Shown: piece by piece, positions 25,907-33,655 of the stretch
How positions within the stretch are numbered: the first letter of the stretch is position 1
How the letters are laid out: every line of letters begins with the position of its first letter
From: an uncultured Clostridia bacterium
GTDB lineage: Bacteria; Bacillota; Clostridia; Christensenellales; Borkfalkiaceae
Direction of reading: 5' to 3'
Assembly: GCA_947627665.1 (NCBI GenBank)
Contig: CANQWX010000004.1
Coordinates: 42,363-106,362 of the forward strand
DNA length: 64,000 nt
Position numbers and translations under genes: made by a program
Notes under the pieces: generated by a model
What the model was told of the DNA's origin: nothing
Seen by the model: the letters and a program-made list of their open reading frames with translations, nothing else
Database searches by the model: none

Positions 25907-28192
25907 ATGCCAATTTTTTCCAAAGAAATTGATGGACAAGAAGCATTTTATGAAAAATTCGCTTTAACGGATTATGTAACGATCGATAATAATACGGATG
26001 GCTATTTAACCAATGGTGGTGCACTTTTTGAATTCAAAGTTCAAATCGACAGAGTGGATGAAGTTTTATTTCAAGCCATTAAGTACCTTAGCCGACTTCG
26101 TCTAAAAGGTTACGCTGTACACAAAAATATTGTTTTAATTTCACTCAATGACGAGAAGGCGTATTGTTATGACAGCGCCAATTTTTTGAAAGAGATCGAG
26201 CAGATCTATGTCGGCGGCGCCTCAAAGAATAACGGTCTTTTTTCAACATCAGTGCGCCCAAACACGATTCATTATGGGCGTGGGCCAGAAGACATGCAAA
26301 AGCTAATTGCGCTTTTGGATGTCGCGCATCCCAAATTTACTAAAATTCATATTGACCTAAATTGTGTGGTTGGATGGGCCAATCGTTTTTATCGTGAAAC
26401 AAATAAAAGTAAAAGTGAGATGTTTGATGAACTTCGGCATCCCACGATTTTTGCCGATTATATTTATCCTTGGACAGGAAAAGAGGAAGACTTCAAGTTT
26501 ATCATGGATTGCTTAAACGACTTAAAGCACAGACGTGAACTTGGAGCCTTTTATACTCCTAAAGTATTTGCGAAACGAGCGACCGAATTGGTGCGCAAGG
26601 CCATTGCGCGTGTTCCCGTTAACTGTAATTGCACTGATCCAAACTGTGAATATCGGGTAAAAGGAGAAACAGAACATAAACATTATGTGATCATTGATAG
26701 ATGTGCGGGGACGGGCGTATTGCAAGAGAATTTGTCAGATGAAGAACTTGCACATACGATATTGGCGACTTATGAATTGAAAGAGTGGGTCGTCCTACTT
26801 TCCAATCTATCCGAAAAAGTTAAGTACATCATTCCTCCTACATCAGACAATCAAGATGGATTATTGCGTGGGGGTGATGCACTCGAATGCCCTATTTTCC
26901 CCGACATGGAAAAATATGTAGAGGATGAAAGTTGTTCGATTATTATGTTTGAAAATCCGCCATTTTCCGAAGCCGGGGGACGGAGTTTTTATGATCAAAG
27001 TTCCAAAGAAAACACTTGGAAGAATTCGATCGTATGTCAAAACATGCGAAAGCAGGGGGCTGGAATTTCCAGTAACGAAAAAAGCAACGTATTTATTTGG
27101 TCAGCGTTTGAATACTACCTTAAAAAGCCCAATGACTATTATGTGTTGTTTGCGCCCATCAAATATTGGAAGACGCAAAGCCTTGTAAAGCGTACATTCA
27201 TCGACGGATTTTATTGCAACCGTGAGCATTTCGGGACGGCCGGTCCTTCCACAATTTCCGTTTTTTTATGGCAGAATATTTTTGCCGAGCAGACAGTTTT
27301 GCCCGCATTGCCTGCCTATGATATCAAAGATGGTTCTTTGGAAGAGATCGTACGGATAGAAGAGAAGAAGGTGTTTTCTCCTTTATCAAAGATTTATGAT
27401 CAGACTTCTCACCCGCTTGATGAGAAAGGGCTTGTTTGTAAAGCAGACGGGTACGAGATATGTGAAGATGAATACCGTACAAAATTCAGCGTAATTCCGC
27501 TTGACAATGAAAACATAATTGCCTATCTGGCCACCCACGGTTTTTCGCCCAATTCCCAGGGGCGCATTTTGACACGAGTCGGAACTGCAAACGGGCATGG
27601 CTTTTTTGTGCGCAAAGAAAATTTTCTTAAAAAATTGCCTCTATTTGCGGCAGCGTGTTTTGCGGAAGATAAATGGTACCGTAAAGATGTTTATTCGAAA
27701 ACAAGCGATGGCGGAACCGCTTTTGAAAGCGATGAAGAATTCTTAAAAGAATGTTTGATCTTTACATGCCTGACGAATTTGAATAAAGTCATCAGTTTTG
27801 TCGGTTCTAATGATAAATTATATTTGAATGAACTTTGCTTCGATGACAATACACTCGCCTCTAAAACGTTAAATAAAATGAGGCTTAATAAGGTGGAGAA
27901 ATCGATTTTGGCAGATTGGGATGTTTTGTTGGACATTGCAAAGGGATGCAAGGAAGAATACAATGCAAGATATAAATATGGCATCTATCAGATTTTTAGA
28001 GAAATAAATGTGTCGATTTATGAACTTGACAAAGAAGGAAATATCATTTATGATTCGAAGAGTAAAACTCCCAGAACAAAGCCTAAGTATCCTGAACTGA
28101 ATGGTAAATTTAATCCCTTAAAGCGGAAATTGACTGAATATTATAAAAACTTCATAGAACCTAAACTCTTCAAATATGAGTTGATTAAATAA
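25907..28192 (+). CDS. Single-chain (type IIG-like) restriction-modification enzyme
   Basis: The 761-residue protein combines a nuclease-like N-terminus with an adenine methyltransferase. The N-terminal part has D-X(n)-E-x-K spacing in TDGYLTNGGALFEFK, fitting a PD-(D/E)XK fold. The middle has an S-adenosylmethionine motif (DRCAGTGVLQ) and the catalytic NPPF (FENPPFSE) of gamma-class N6-adenine methylases. The remaining 350 residues would be target recognition. This arrangement fits self-contained type IIG systems; a methylase-only role is possible. It is visibly AT-rich in codon choice compared with both neighbours and lies next to tRNA-Ser, which suggests horizontal acquisition. No partner genes are present. 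Confidence 0.82.
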   Translation: MPIFSKEIDGQEAFYEKFALTDYVTIDNNTDGYLTNGGALFEFKVQIDRVDEVLFQAIKYLSRLRLKGYAVHKNIVLISLNDEKAYCYDSANFLKEIEQIYVGGASKNNGLFSTSVRPNTIHYGRGPEDMQKLIALLDVAHPKFTKIHIDLNCVVGWANRFYRETNKSKSEMFDELRHPTIFADYIYPWTGKEEDFKFIMDCLNDLKHRRELGAFYTPKVFAKRATELVRKAIARVPVNCNCTDPNCEYRVKGETEHKHYVIIDRCAGTGVLQENLSDEELAHTILATYELKEWVVLLSNLSEKVKYIIPPTSDNQDGLLRGGDALECPIFPDMEKYVEDESCSIIMFENPPFSEAGGRSFYDQSSKENTWKNSIVCQNMRKQGAGISSNEKSNVFIWSAFEYYLKKPNDYYVLFAPIKYWKTQSLVKRTFIDGFYCNREHFGTAGPSTISVFLWQNIFAEQTVLPALPAYDIKDGSLEEIVRIEEKKVFSPLSKIYDQTSHPLDEKGLVCKADGYEICEDEYRTKFSVIPLDNENIIAYLATHGFSPNSQGRILTRVGTANGHGFFVRKENFLKKLPLFAAACFAEDKWYRKDVYSKTSDGGTAFESDEEFLKECLIFTCLTNLNKVISFVGSNDKLYLNELCFDDNTLASKTLNKMRLNKVEKSILADWDVLLDIAKGCKEEYNARYKYGIYQIFREINVSIYELDKEGNIIYDSKSKTPRTKPKYPELNGKFNPLKRKLTEYYKNFIEPKLFKYELIK

Positions 28193-28281
28193 CTTCTGCG
28201 TTGGGCTACGCATCGAAAATTATTTTCCGAAATTGAGTGTGTTGCCGAGCATATCAAAAATACCTATCTCAATTGAATAGC

Positions 28282-28319
28282 GGAAAGAGCTTTCGGGTGT
28301 ATTCCCGAAAGCTCTTTCC
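28282..28319 (+). terminator. Strong hairpin after the restriction-modification gene
   Basis: A perfect 16-bp stem (28282-28297 with 28304-28319) with a 6-nt loop lies between the converging genes. T runs are weak on both sides, so it may be a bidirectional, loosely defined terminator. Confidence 0.6.
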
Positions 28320-28370
28320 TTATAAAAAGGAGATTGTTGTGTATAACCTTGATCTGCGAAAGCGGGCCGC

Positions 28371-29087
28371 TTACCCGATCTTTTCGATGTAGTACACGCA
28401 ATCCAGAACGGAGAGCGCCTCGATGATATCGCTGTGGCTCTTCTTTTTGAGCGATTTGCCCACGATCGTGAGTTTTACGGTATAAACGCTCAGCCCGGAA
28501 TTTGCGTACGCGGGATTGAGTTCGAGATTGTCGACCGTCAAACCGAATTGCCGTGCGGTGGCGATGAAGTCCTGCAAACTGTTGCGGGACTTCAGCTCGA
28601 GGTGGATCTCGAAATGGTTGGACTTGTTTTTGATGTAGGTTTCCATTTTGGAGAAGCCCAAAAGCCCGATCATCAGCGCGGCAAAACCGATGAGAGAGGC
28701 TGTGTACAGACCGAAGCCGAGCAGCGCGGAGATGATGGACATCGCCCACATACCCACCGAAGTGGTAAGCCCCATGATTTGGTTCTTGGACGAGAAGATG
28801 ATCGTGTTGGCAGTCGTCACCGAGATGCCGACAAACACCGCCGCCGACAGGAAGGAGAATCCGACGTGCAGCACGGTGATAAAGTAGATGTCGGCAATGC
28901 CCGCGAACATCGATCCGATGGACAGCACGATAAAGGTGCGCAGGCCCGCGGCGTGGCGGTTTCTGGCGCGTTCGCAGCCCAAGATGACCGCCATAAGAAT
29001 GACGAGCACGGTCTTGAGCGCGGTAGAAGCGATATTGACTTCCAGTGACCATTCCCCGAGTAGGGAAGCGATAAAATCAGCGGGCAT
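28371..29087 (-). CDS. MgtC/SapB family membrane protein
   Basis: The 238-residue protein has four to five TM helices in the first 150 residues. It carries the family motif GCERARNRHAAGLRTFI (the G-E-R...AGLRT pattern) and an ACT-like C-terminal domain (FEIHLELKSRNSLQDFI onward). Relatives act in Mg2+ limitation and ATP-synthase or membrane-potential control; exact function here is not shown. It starts 3 nt after the antiporter stop, with AAGAGG overlapping that stop, so the two are translationally coupled and possibly linked in ion homeostasis. Confidence 0.92.
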   Translation of the reverse strand: MPADFIASLLGEWSLEVNIASTALKTVLVILMAVILGCERARNRHAAGLRTFIVLSIGSMFAGIADIYFITVLHVGFSFLSAAVFVGISVTTANTIIFSSKNQIMGLTTSVGMWAMSIISALLGFGLYTASLIGFAALMIGLLGFSKMETYIKNKSNHFEIHLELKSRNSLQDFIATARQFGLTVDNLELNPAYANSGLSVYTVKLTIVGKSLKKKSHSDIIEALSVLDCVYYIEKIG

Positions 29088-29090
29088 ACG

Positions 29091-30560
29091 TTACCTCTTG
29101 TTGATAAATTTTTTGCGGTTGTATTCTGCGCCCACCGAGGTTTCCGAAGTTTCGGGCGCCTCGTTTGCGACGGTGGCCTCCATGAAGGCCTCCTCTTCGG
29201 GTGAGCGGGCGTACTCCTTTACGGATAGTTCCTTCTGGATCGCGCAGAGCTGTTCTTTGAGCAATGCGACCTCCTCCTCGCGGGTAGGGGGCGGAGCTGC
29301 CGGCGCTCCCTCGTCCGTTTCCGCGGGTTCTTTTCCGTAAGAACCGGAAAGATAGAGGGATAGCTTGGCGAGCGCAGGGCCGATCAGTTCATATAATATG
29401 CTCGAAGAGAGGATGATCGTTTGCAGCATGCTGCCCACCTCCCCGCCGAGCACACGCGCGCCCAATACCGCAAGCCCGATCGCAACGCCTGCCTGCGGCG
29501 AGAGCGCCATGCCGAGGTAGTTTCGCACTTCCTTTGGCTTTTTTACGATCGCGCAGCCCGCGAAGGCGCCGAGATACTTTCCCGCGATGCGGACAAAGAA
29601 GTAGAGAACGCCGATGACGAGCAGCGGAACGCCTCCCAATGAGTTTTCGACGCTGACGAGGGCGTCCAAACGGAAGCCAAGTCCCGACCGCACGAAAAAG
29701 AGCAAAAGAATGGGGGGAGAAAAGTAGTTGAGCTGCTTGAAGAGCTTATCGTCGTTGGATATATTGATATAGACGGTGCCCATCGCCATACAGCCGAGCA
29801 GTGGCGATACGTCGACGGCGGCGCCGATGCCGCACAGCGCAAAGAGAAAGGCGATGGAAACGATGAGGCGGTTGTCCGTCGAGCGCTTCGCCATGAGGAA
29901 TTTGAGCAAAAAGCCGAAGCCGATCCCGATGGCGATCATCATGATGTTCCACGCGATGGGGAGGAGCACGTCGCTTGCCGAAAAACCGTTCCCGAGGGAG
30001 GCAAGCGCGACCGATACCGCCACGCTGTACGCGATCAAACTCACCACGTCGTCGAGCGCCACAACGGAAAAGAGGGTATCGACAAAATCGCCGCGCGCAT
30101 GCGTCTGGCGGATCGTCATCATGGTGGAAGCGGGGGCGGTGGCGGAGGCGAGCGCCGCTAAAATGATCGAAAAAGCAAGCCCGAGCCGCAAGATAAAGAA
30201 GGTGAGAACGAACACGAGCACGGAGGCGAGCAGCGCCTCAAACAGGGTGATGACAACCACCTTGGCGCCGTTCTTTTTGAGCATGGAGAAGCGGAAATAT
30301 TCGCCTACGCTGAAAGCGATGAAGGCGAGCGCGATATCCGAAATAAAGTCCATGCCCTCGGCAACGTATTCGGGCACGAGGTCAAAGCAAAACGGGCCGA
30401 GCAGAATGCCGACCAGAATGTAGGCGGTGACATTGGGCAGTTTCAGAAGTTTTGTCAGCCTTGTGCCCAAAAAGCCCGCAAGCAGCATGATCGCTACCGA
30501 TATAATGACGACGGGCACGGGAGATGTCGCGCCGATATGTTCGTAAAATTTGTCTAACAT
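29091..30560 (-). CDS. Kef-type (CPA2) cation:proton antiporter
   Basis: The 489-residue protein has about 12 TM helices. It starts with GFLGTRLTKLLKLPNVTAYI, then GILLGP, and a conserved acidic pair region VVALDDVVSLIAYS typical of CPA2 Na+/H+ or K+/H+ exchangers. The C-terminal 75 residues are hydrophilic and acidic (EREEEVALLKEQL-like coiled coil); no TrkA-N nucleotide-binding domain is fused. It heads a two-gene operon with mgtC. Ion specificity cannot be decided. Confidence 0.9.
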   Translation of the reverse strand: MLDKFYEHIGATSPVPVVIISVAIMLLAGFLGTRLTKLLKLPNVTAYILVGILLGPFCFDLVPEYVAEGMDFISDIALAFIAFSVGEYFRFSMLKKNGAKVVVITLFEALLASVLVFVLTFFILRLGLAFSIILAALASATAPASTMMTIRQTHARGDFVDTLFSVVALDDVVSLIAYSVAVSVALASLGNGFSASDVLLPIAWNIMMIAIGIGFGFLLKFLMAKRSTDNRLIVSIAFLFALCGIGAAVDVSPLLGCMAMGTVYINISNDDKLFKQLNYFSPPILLLFFVRSGLGFRLDALVSVENSLGGVPLLVIGVLYFFVRIAGKYLGAFAGCAIVKKPKEVRNYLGMALSPQAGVAIGLAVLGARVLGGEVGSMLQTIILSSSILYELIGPALAKLSLYLSGSYGKEPAETDEGAPAAPPPTREEEVALLKEQLCAIQKELSVKEYARSPEEEAFMEATVANEAPETSETSVGAEYNRKKFINKR

Positions 30561-30634
30561 GATATTCCGCGGTGTAGCGAGGGATTTTCTCTATATAATA
30601 TGGAATTTCCCCGTAAATTTCTATTAAGACGTAT

Positions 30635-30663
30635 ATTATAACAAATATAAAGGAAAAAAACAA
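30635..30663 (-). promoter_or_regulatory. Promoter of the antiporter-mgtC operon
   Basis: On the minus strand TTGTTT (30663-30658) and TATAAT (30640-30635) have a 17-bp spacer, about 75 bp before the start codon at 30560. Confidence 0.7.
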
Positions 30664-30761
30664 GCATATTTTGAAAAATATTTTAAGGATTTGCAAAAAT
30701 TTTCGCCATGGATGAACGATATTATCACACGATAAATTTGCAGAAAATTTTCCGTAAACGC

Positions 30762-30797
30762 TTGACAGCGTACTGTATCTACTGTATAATAACAGTA
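30762..30797 (+). promoter_or_regulatory. Promoter and GntR operator of ABC operon
   Basis: TTGACA (30762-30767) and TATAAT (30785-30790), 17-bp spacer. A perfect inverted repeat TACTGT-ATAATA-ACAGTA (30780-30797) covers the -10, and a direct TACTGTAT copy precedes it (30771). This is where an autorepressing YtrA-type regulator would bind. Confidence 0.8.
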
Positions 30798-30817
30798 GAA
30801 ACGATTTGGAGCGAACA

Positions 30818-31201
30818 TTGCATATCCATCTTTCCTTACAATCGGGGCCGCTCTACGAGCAGATCGAATATCAGATCCGTGCGCAGATCTTTTCGGGAGA
30901 GCTGAGGGCGGGGGAAGCGCTGCCCTCTATCCGCACGCTCGCAAGAGAGCTGAAGATCGGCGTCATTACGGCCAAGCGCGCCTACGACGATCTTATCGCC
31001 GAGGGGTTTTTGTACGCCGTGCAGGGGAAGGGGGTCTTTGTTTCGGAGAAGCGGGAGGACGATCTCATAAACGGCAAGACGGAGCGGCTCAAGGAGCAGC
31101 TCCGTGCCGCAAGGCGGTTTGCTTTGGAGAACGGCGTATCTTCCGAACAGTTCGTTGAAATTTTCAAGGAGATCATGGAGGGAACGGATGAACGGTCTTG
31201 A
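30818..31201 (+). CDS. GntR-family (YtrA subfamily) transcriptional regulator
   Basis: The 127-residue protein has a winged helix with PLYEQIEYQIRAQIFSGELRAGEALPSIRTLA (described here as residues of about 8-40) and a short C-terminal helix pair, the YtrA layout. I place the start at TTG 30818 because GGAG (30808-30811) sits 6 nt upstream; a TTG at 30806 lies before that site. Known YtrA members repress the adjacent ABC exporter and respond to cell-envelope stress. The palindrome over the -10 suggests autoregulation. The stop overlaps the ATPase start by 14 nt. Confidence 0.9.
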   Translation: MHIHLSLQSGPLYEQIEYQIRAQIFSGELRAGEALPSIRTLARELKIGVITAKRAYDDLIAEGFLYAVQGKGVFVSEKREDDLINGKTERLKEQLRAARRFALENGVSSEQFVEIFKEIMEGTDERS

Positions 31202-32027
31202 GATCAAAGATGTCGTCGTGGATTTCGGGAGCTTCCGCCTGGACGCGGCGCTTTCGGTCCCGCGGGGCTGTGTGACGGGGCTTGTCGGGCGGAACGGCGC
31301 GGGTAAGTCCACGCTCATCAAGGCGATCATGCGCCAAGCGGAGATCGCTTCGGGCAGTATTTTATACAACGACACGCCCTTCTACGGTAACGAAACGGAA
31401 GTTTTGCGCAAGATCGCATGCGTGTTCGATACTCCCCATTTTAGCACCGCTCTCAAACCCAAGAGGGTTGTGAAGATCGTAAAGGGCATGTATCCCGCTT
31501 TCGACGGGGAACTTTATGACGGGCTTATGAAAAAGTTCGGACTTCCCGGCGACAAGCCCGTGAAAACTTTCTCCACGGGCATGAAGCGCAAATTCGGGCT
31601 TATTCTCGCCCTCTGCCAAAAGCCCGAAATTTTGCTTCTCGACGAGCCGACCGCGGGGATCGACCCCTACGACAGGGGAGTGGTCATCGACCTCATCCAG
31701 CAGTTCATGCTCGACGAGGGTCACACGGTACTCTTTTCCACCCACATCACGGAGGACCTCGACAAGATCGCCGACTACATTGCGTTTATGCAGAACGGCA
31801 AAATTTTACTTTCGGAGGAGAAGGAGAGCCTTTGTGAGAGCTACCGCCTCGTGCAGGCGCCGGAGATTTCCGAGGAGATGAAAAAGGGTGCGATCGGCGT
31901 GCAAAAGTCGATGTTTGGCTACACCTTCCTCACCAAACAAAAAGAGGTGAGGGGAGAGGACGTGCTCGTCAAGACACCGACGGTGGAAGAGATCTTCGTG
32001 CATTTGCTCGGGGAGGGGGAGAGATGA
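31188..32027 (+). CDS. ABC transporter ATP-binding protein (exporter type)
   Basis: The 279-residue ATPase has Walker A GRNGAGKSTL (about residue 33), the signature FSTGMKRKFGL and Walker B LLLDEPTAGID, with an HTTE-like switch (STHITED). The start ATG at 31188 overlaps the gntR end; an in-frame extension to 31104 lies within gntR and is rejected. With the membrane protein following (4-nt overlap) it forms a YtrA-regulated ABC-2-type exporter. Substrate is unknown; relatives handle peptide antibiotics. Confidence 0.93.
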   Translation: MNGLEIKDVVVDFGSFRLDAALSVPRGCVTGLVGRNGAGKSTLIKAIMRQAEIASGSILYNDTPFYGNETEVLRKIACVFDTPHFSTALKPKRVVKIVKGMYPAFDGELYDGLMKKFGLPGDKPVKTFSTGMKRKFGLILALCQKPEILLLDEPTAGIDPYDRGVVIDLIQQFMLDEGHTVLFSTHITEDLDKIADYIAFMQNGKILLSEEKESLCESYRLVQAPEISEEMKKGAIGVQKSMFGYTFLTKQKEVRGEDVLVKTPTVEEIFVHLLGEGER

Positions 32028-32776
32028 TGACTGCAAAAACAGAGAAAAAAGTAGGTTTTTGGACGTACTTCAAGGCGCTCAATTTCGCACCAAACGAAGT
32101 GCAAGGCGCGCAGATGGGAAAATCTTCGTGGCTCGCGGCAATTTCCACCCTCTTTCTGATCTGGGGCGTGATCTTCATCGGCGGCGACGCCGCTCCCATC
32201 TCGCTGACATTCGCCTTGTTCGCATACGGCTCTGTCATTTCGCTCTGTATCGCCGCGCGCATCCGTCCCTCTCTTTTCAATCTGCTGCCCATCGGAAGAA
32301 CGCGCAAGACGGTGTTTTTCTTCCTGTCGATCTTGCTCACGACGGTATTGGCAACGCTCGCCGTGGCGGTGACCCTTGCGCTCGGTTTCCTGCTCGTTGC
32401 GCTCATCGGGCTTGCCGCGTCGGGAGAGTGGCTCTTTGCGCTTGACGTAAGTGAAGCGGTCGCTATGCCCTGCTGGCAGGGGGAACTGCTTGCGCTCATC
32501 CTCGGCGGGGGCATTTTCGGAGCAGGAATGATCGCGGCGTGTATCAAAAAGAAAAGTTTGCAGATCGCTTTGGCGCTCTTGATCCCCATCATCGCAGTCG
32601 CGCCCTTTATCGTCATGATGCAGCTTGGCAGGATCGAGCACGGGAAACTGTTTATCCTCTTTGATACGCTTCCGCTCAGCTACGTCTATCTCATCGTGTT
32701 CGGCGGCATTGCCGCGGCGCTTTTGGCGGTAGGGGTCGTGCGGATCATTCGGTTCTTGAACCAGAAAATAAGGTAG
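32024..32776 (+). CDS. ABC-2-type membrane permease
   Basis: The 250-residue protein has six hydrophobic helices (about residues 35-58, 62-80, 100-130, 155-175, 185-205 and 220-245). It overlaps the ATPase by 4 nt. An alternative start one codon later (32027) is equally possible because two Met codons are adjacent. It matches permeases of the YtrC/YtrD type in context rather than by a distinctive motif. Its last codons lie in a dispersed repeat. Confidence 0.82.
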   Translation: MMTAKTEKKVGFWTYFKALNFAPNEVQGAQMGKSSWLAAISTLFLIWGVIFIGGDAAPISLTFALFAYGSVISLCIAARIRPSLFNLLPIGRTRKTVFFFLSILLTTVLATLAVAVTLALGFLLVALIGLAASGEWLFALDVSEAVAMPCWQGELLALILGGGIFGAGMIAACIKKKSLQIALALLIPIIAVAPFIVMMQLGRIEHGKLFILFDTLPLSYVYLIVFGGIAAALLAVGVVRIIRFLNQKIR

Positions 32777-32870
32777 AGATTTCTCCACTTCGGTCGAAAT
32801 GACAATTTGGAAATAAGGTAGAGACCCATTCGACTCCACTTCGTTCCGCTCAGGGTGACATTTTTAGAAA
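32766..32870. repeat. Dispersed intergenic repeat, two imperfect units
   Basis: AAATAAGGTAGAGA occurs at 32766-32779 and 32811-32824, each followed by a CGACT/CGGTC...GAAATGACA or CAGGGTGACA tail. The complementary strand reads as ISTEVEKS and FRPKWRNL, hallmarks of a repeat family common in Firmicutes intergenic DNA. The first unit overlaps the permease stop. Confidence 0.7.
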
Positions 32871-32954
32871 GGGGAGCGCTTCGCCGTTTTCCAAAACCCC
32901 ACAAAAAAACAGTTAGCAATGGCGAACTTTTTTGAAAAAAGTGGCGAAAATCAG

Positions 32955-32983
32955 TTGACAGGCGAAAATTTTCGTGATAGAAT
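32955..32983 (+). promoter_or_regulatory. Promoter of the feo operon with internal palindrome
   Basis: TTGACA (32955-32960) and TAGAAT (32978-32983), 17-bp spacer. The spacer holds the perfect palindrome CGAAAATTTTCG (32963-32974), a candidate iron-regulator operator though not a classical Fur or DtxR box. Confidence 0.75.
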
Positions 32984-32989
32984 GAACGT

Positions 32990-33127
32990 CGGAAAGCGCG
33001 AAAAGCGCTTTTTTGAGGGAGATAAGTTCGCATAGCCGAACCAACGGCGCAAAGGTGCGAATTTTTTTCGGAAAGTCGGTTCGCAGAAACGAACTCACGC
33101 ATACATCAAGGATATAGGGAATAAAAT
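32990..33127 (+). other. Structured 5' leader of the feo operon
   Basis: AAAGCGC (32993-32999) pairs with GCGCTTT (33005-33011), followed by Ts, forming a terminator-like hairpin right at the transcript start. Further down, GTTCG (33026-33030) and CGAAC (33037-33041) pair, as do GTTCG (33079-33083) and CGAAC (33090-33094). CGAACC (33037-33042) can instead pair with GGTTCG (33078-33083), across a weak CGCA/TGCG hairpin and a T7 run (33062-33068). The exchangeable pairing suggests attenuation; no known riboswitch consensus was recognised. Confidence 0.45.
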
Positions 33128-33340
33128 ATGCCGTTATTGCTTGCGCCCGTAGGGCAGGAAATGAGGATCGTAAAGATCATTGTGGACGAAAAGACGAAAA
33201 AACATCTTGCCAACCTCGGCGTGATCGCCGATTCCACGATCACGGTCCTCTCCTCGAGCGGCGGCAGCGCGGTCTGCATGGTGAAGGACGGGCGCCTGGC
33301 GCTCGACCGCAACCTGGCAAGCCGCATCTATGTAGCCTAA
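33128..33340 (+). CDS. feoA: FeoA-like SH3 domain protein (first copy)
   Basis: FeoA is a small SH3-fold partner required by many FeoB ferrous-iron transporters. The 70-residue protein has the family pattern: MPLLLAPVGQEMRIVKI, a central HLANLGVIADSTITVLS and the final strand GRLALDRNLASRIYVA. It is the first of two feoA genes. A TGCACAC/GTGTGCA hairpin lies between them (33340-33360), perhaps adjusting their relative expression. The RBS is weak (AGGGAATAAAAT). Confidence 0.9.
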   Translation: MPLLLAPVGQEMRIVKIIVDEKTKKHLANLGVIADSTITVLSSSGGSAVCMVKDGRLALDRNLASRIYVA

Positions 33341-33421
33341 ATTGCACACGCCGTGTGCATTATATTTTGACCGTGAGTTCGCGGTTGCTAACTCAAAAAA
33401 TTCATCGGAGGAAACCATAGA

Positions 33422-33655
33422 ATGACAAAGAATCTCAACGAATTTTCCGTCGGCGAAAGGGGGGTCATCAAGACCGTTTCGGGCGAAGGAAAGATCAGAA
33501 GAAGGCTGTTCGACATGGGCGTTACGCCCGGCGCGGAAGTCCTTCTTCGCAAGAAGGCGCCCTTGGGCGATCCCTTGGAGGTCACGATCCGCGGGTATGA
33601 GCTAACGCTCCGCAAGACGGAGGCCGCCTGCGTGACCATGGAGGTGAAGGCATGA
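33422..33655 (+). CDS. feoA: FeoA-like SH3 domain protein (second copy)
   Basis: The 77-residue protein has the stronger FeoA pattern: LNEFSVGERGVIKTVSGEG, RRRLFDMGVTPGAEVLLRKKAPLGDP and GYELTLRKTEA. It starts behind CGGAGG and overlaps feoB by 4 nt (ATGA), so it is directly coupled to the transporter. Two FeoA proteins before FeoB are common in Clostridia. Confidence 0.95.
   Translation: MTKNLNEFSVGERGVIKTVSGEGKIRRRLFDMGVTPGAEVLLRKKAPLGDPLEVTIRGYELTLRKTEAACVTMEVKA

Noticed and set aside
32990..33127. NiCo or Mn2+ riboswitch in the feo leader
   Set aside because: No match to the consensus elements I know for either class. Only generic hairpins can be supported.
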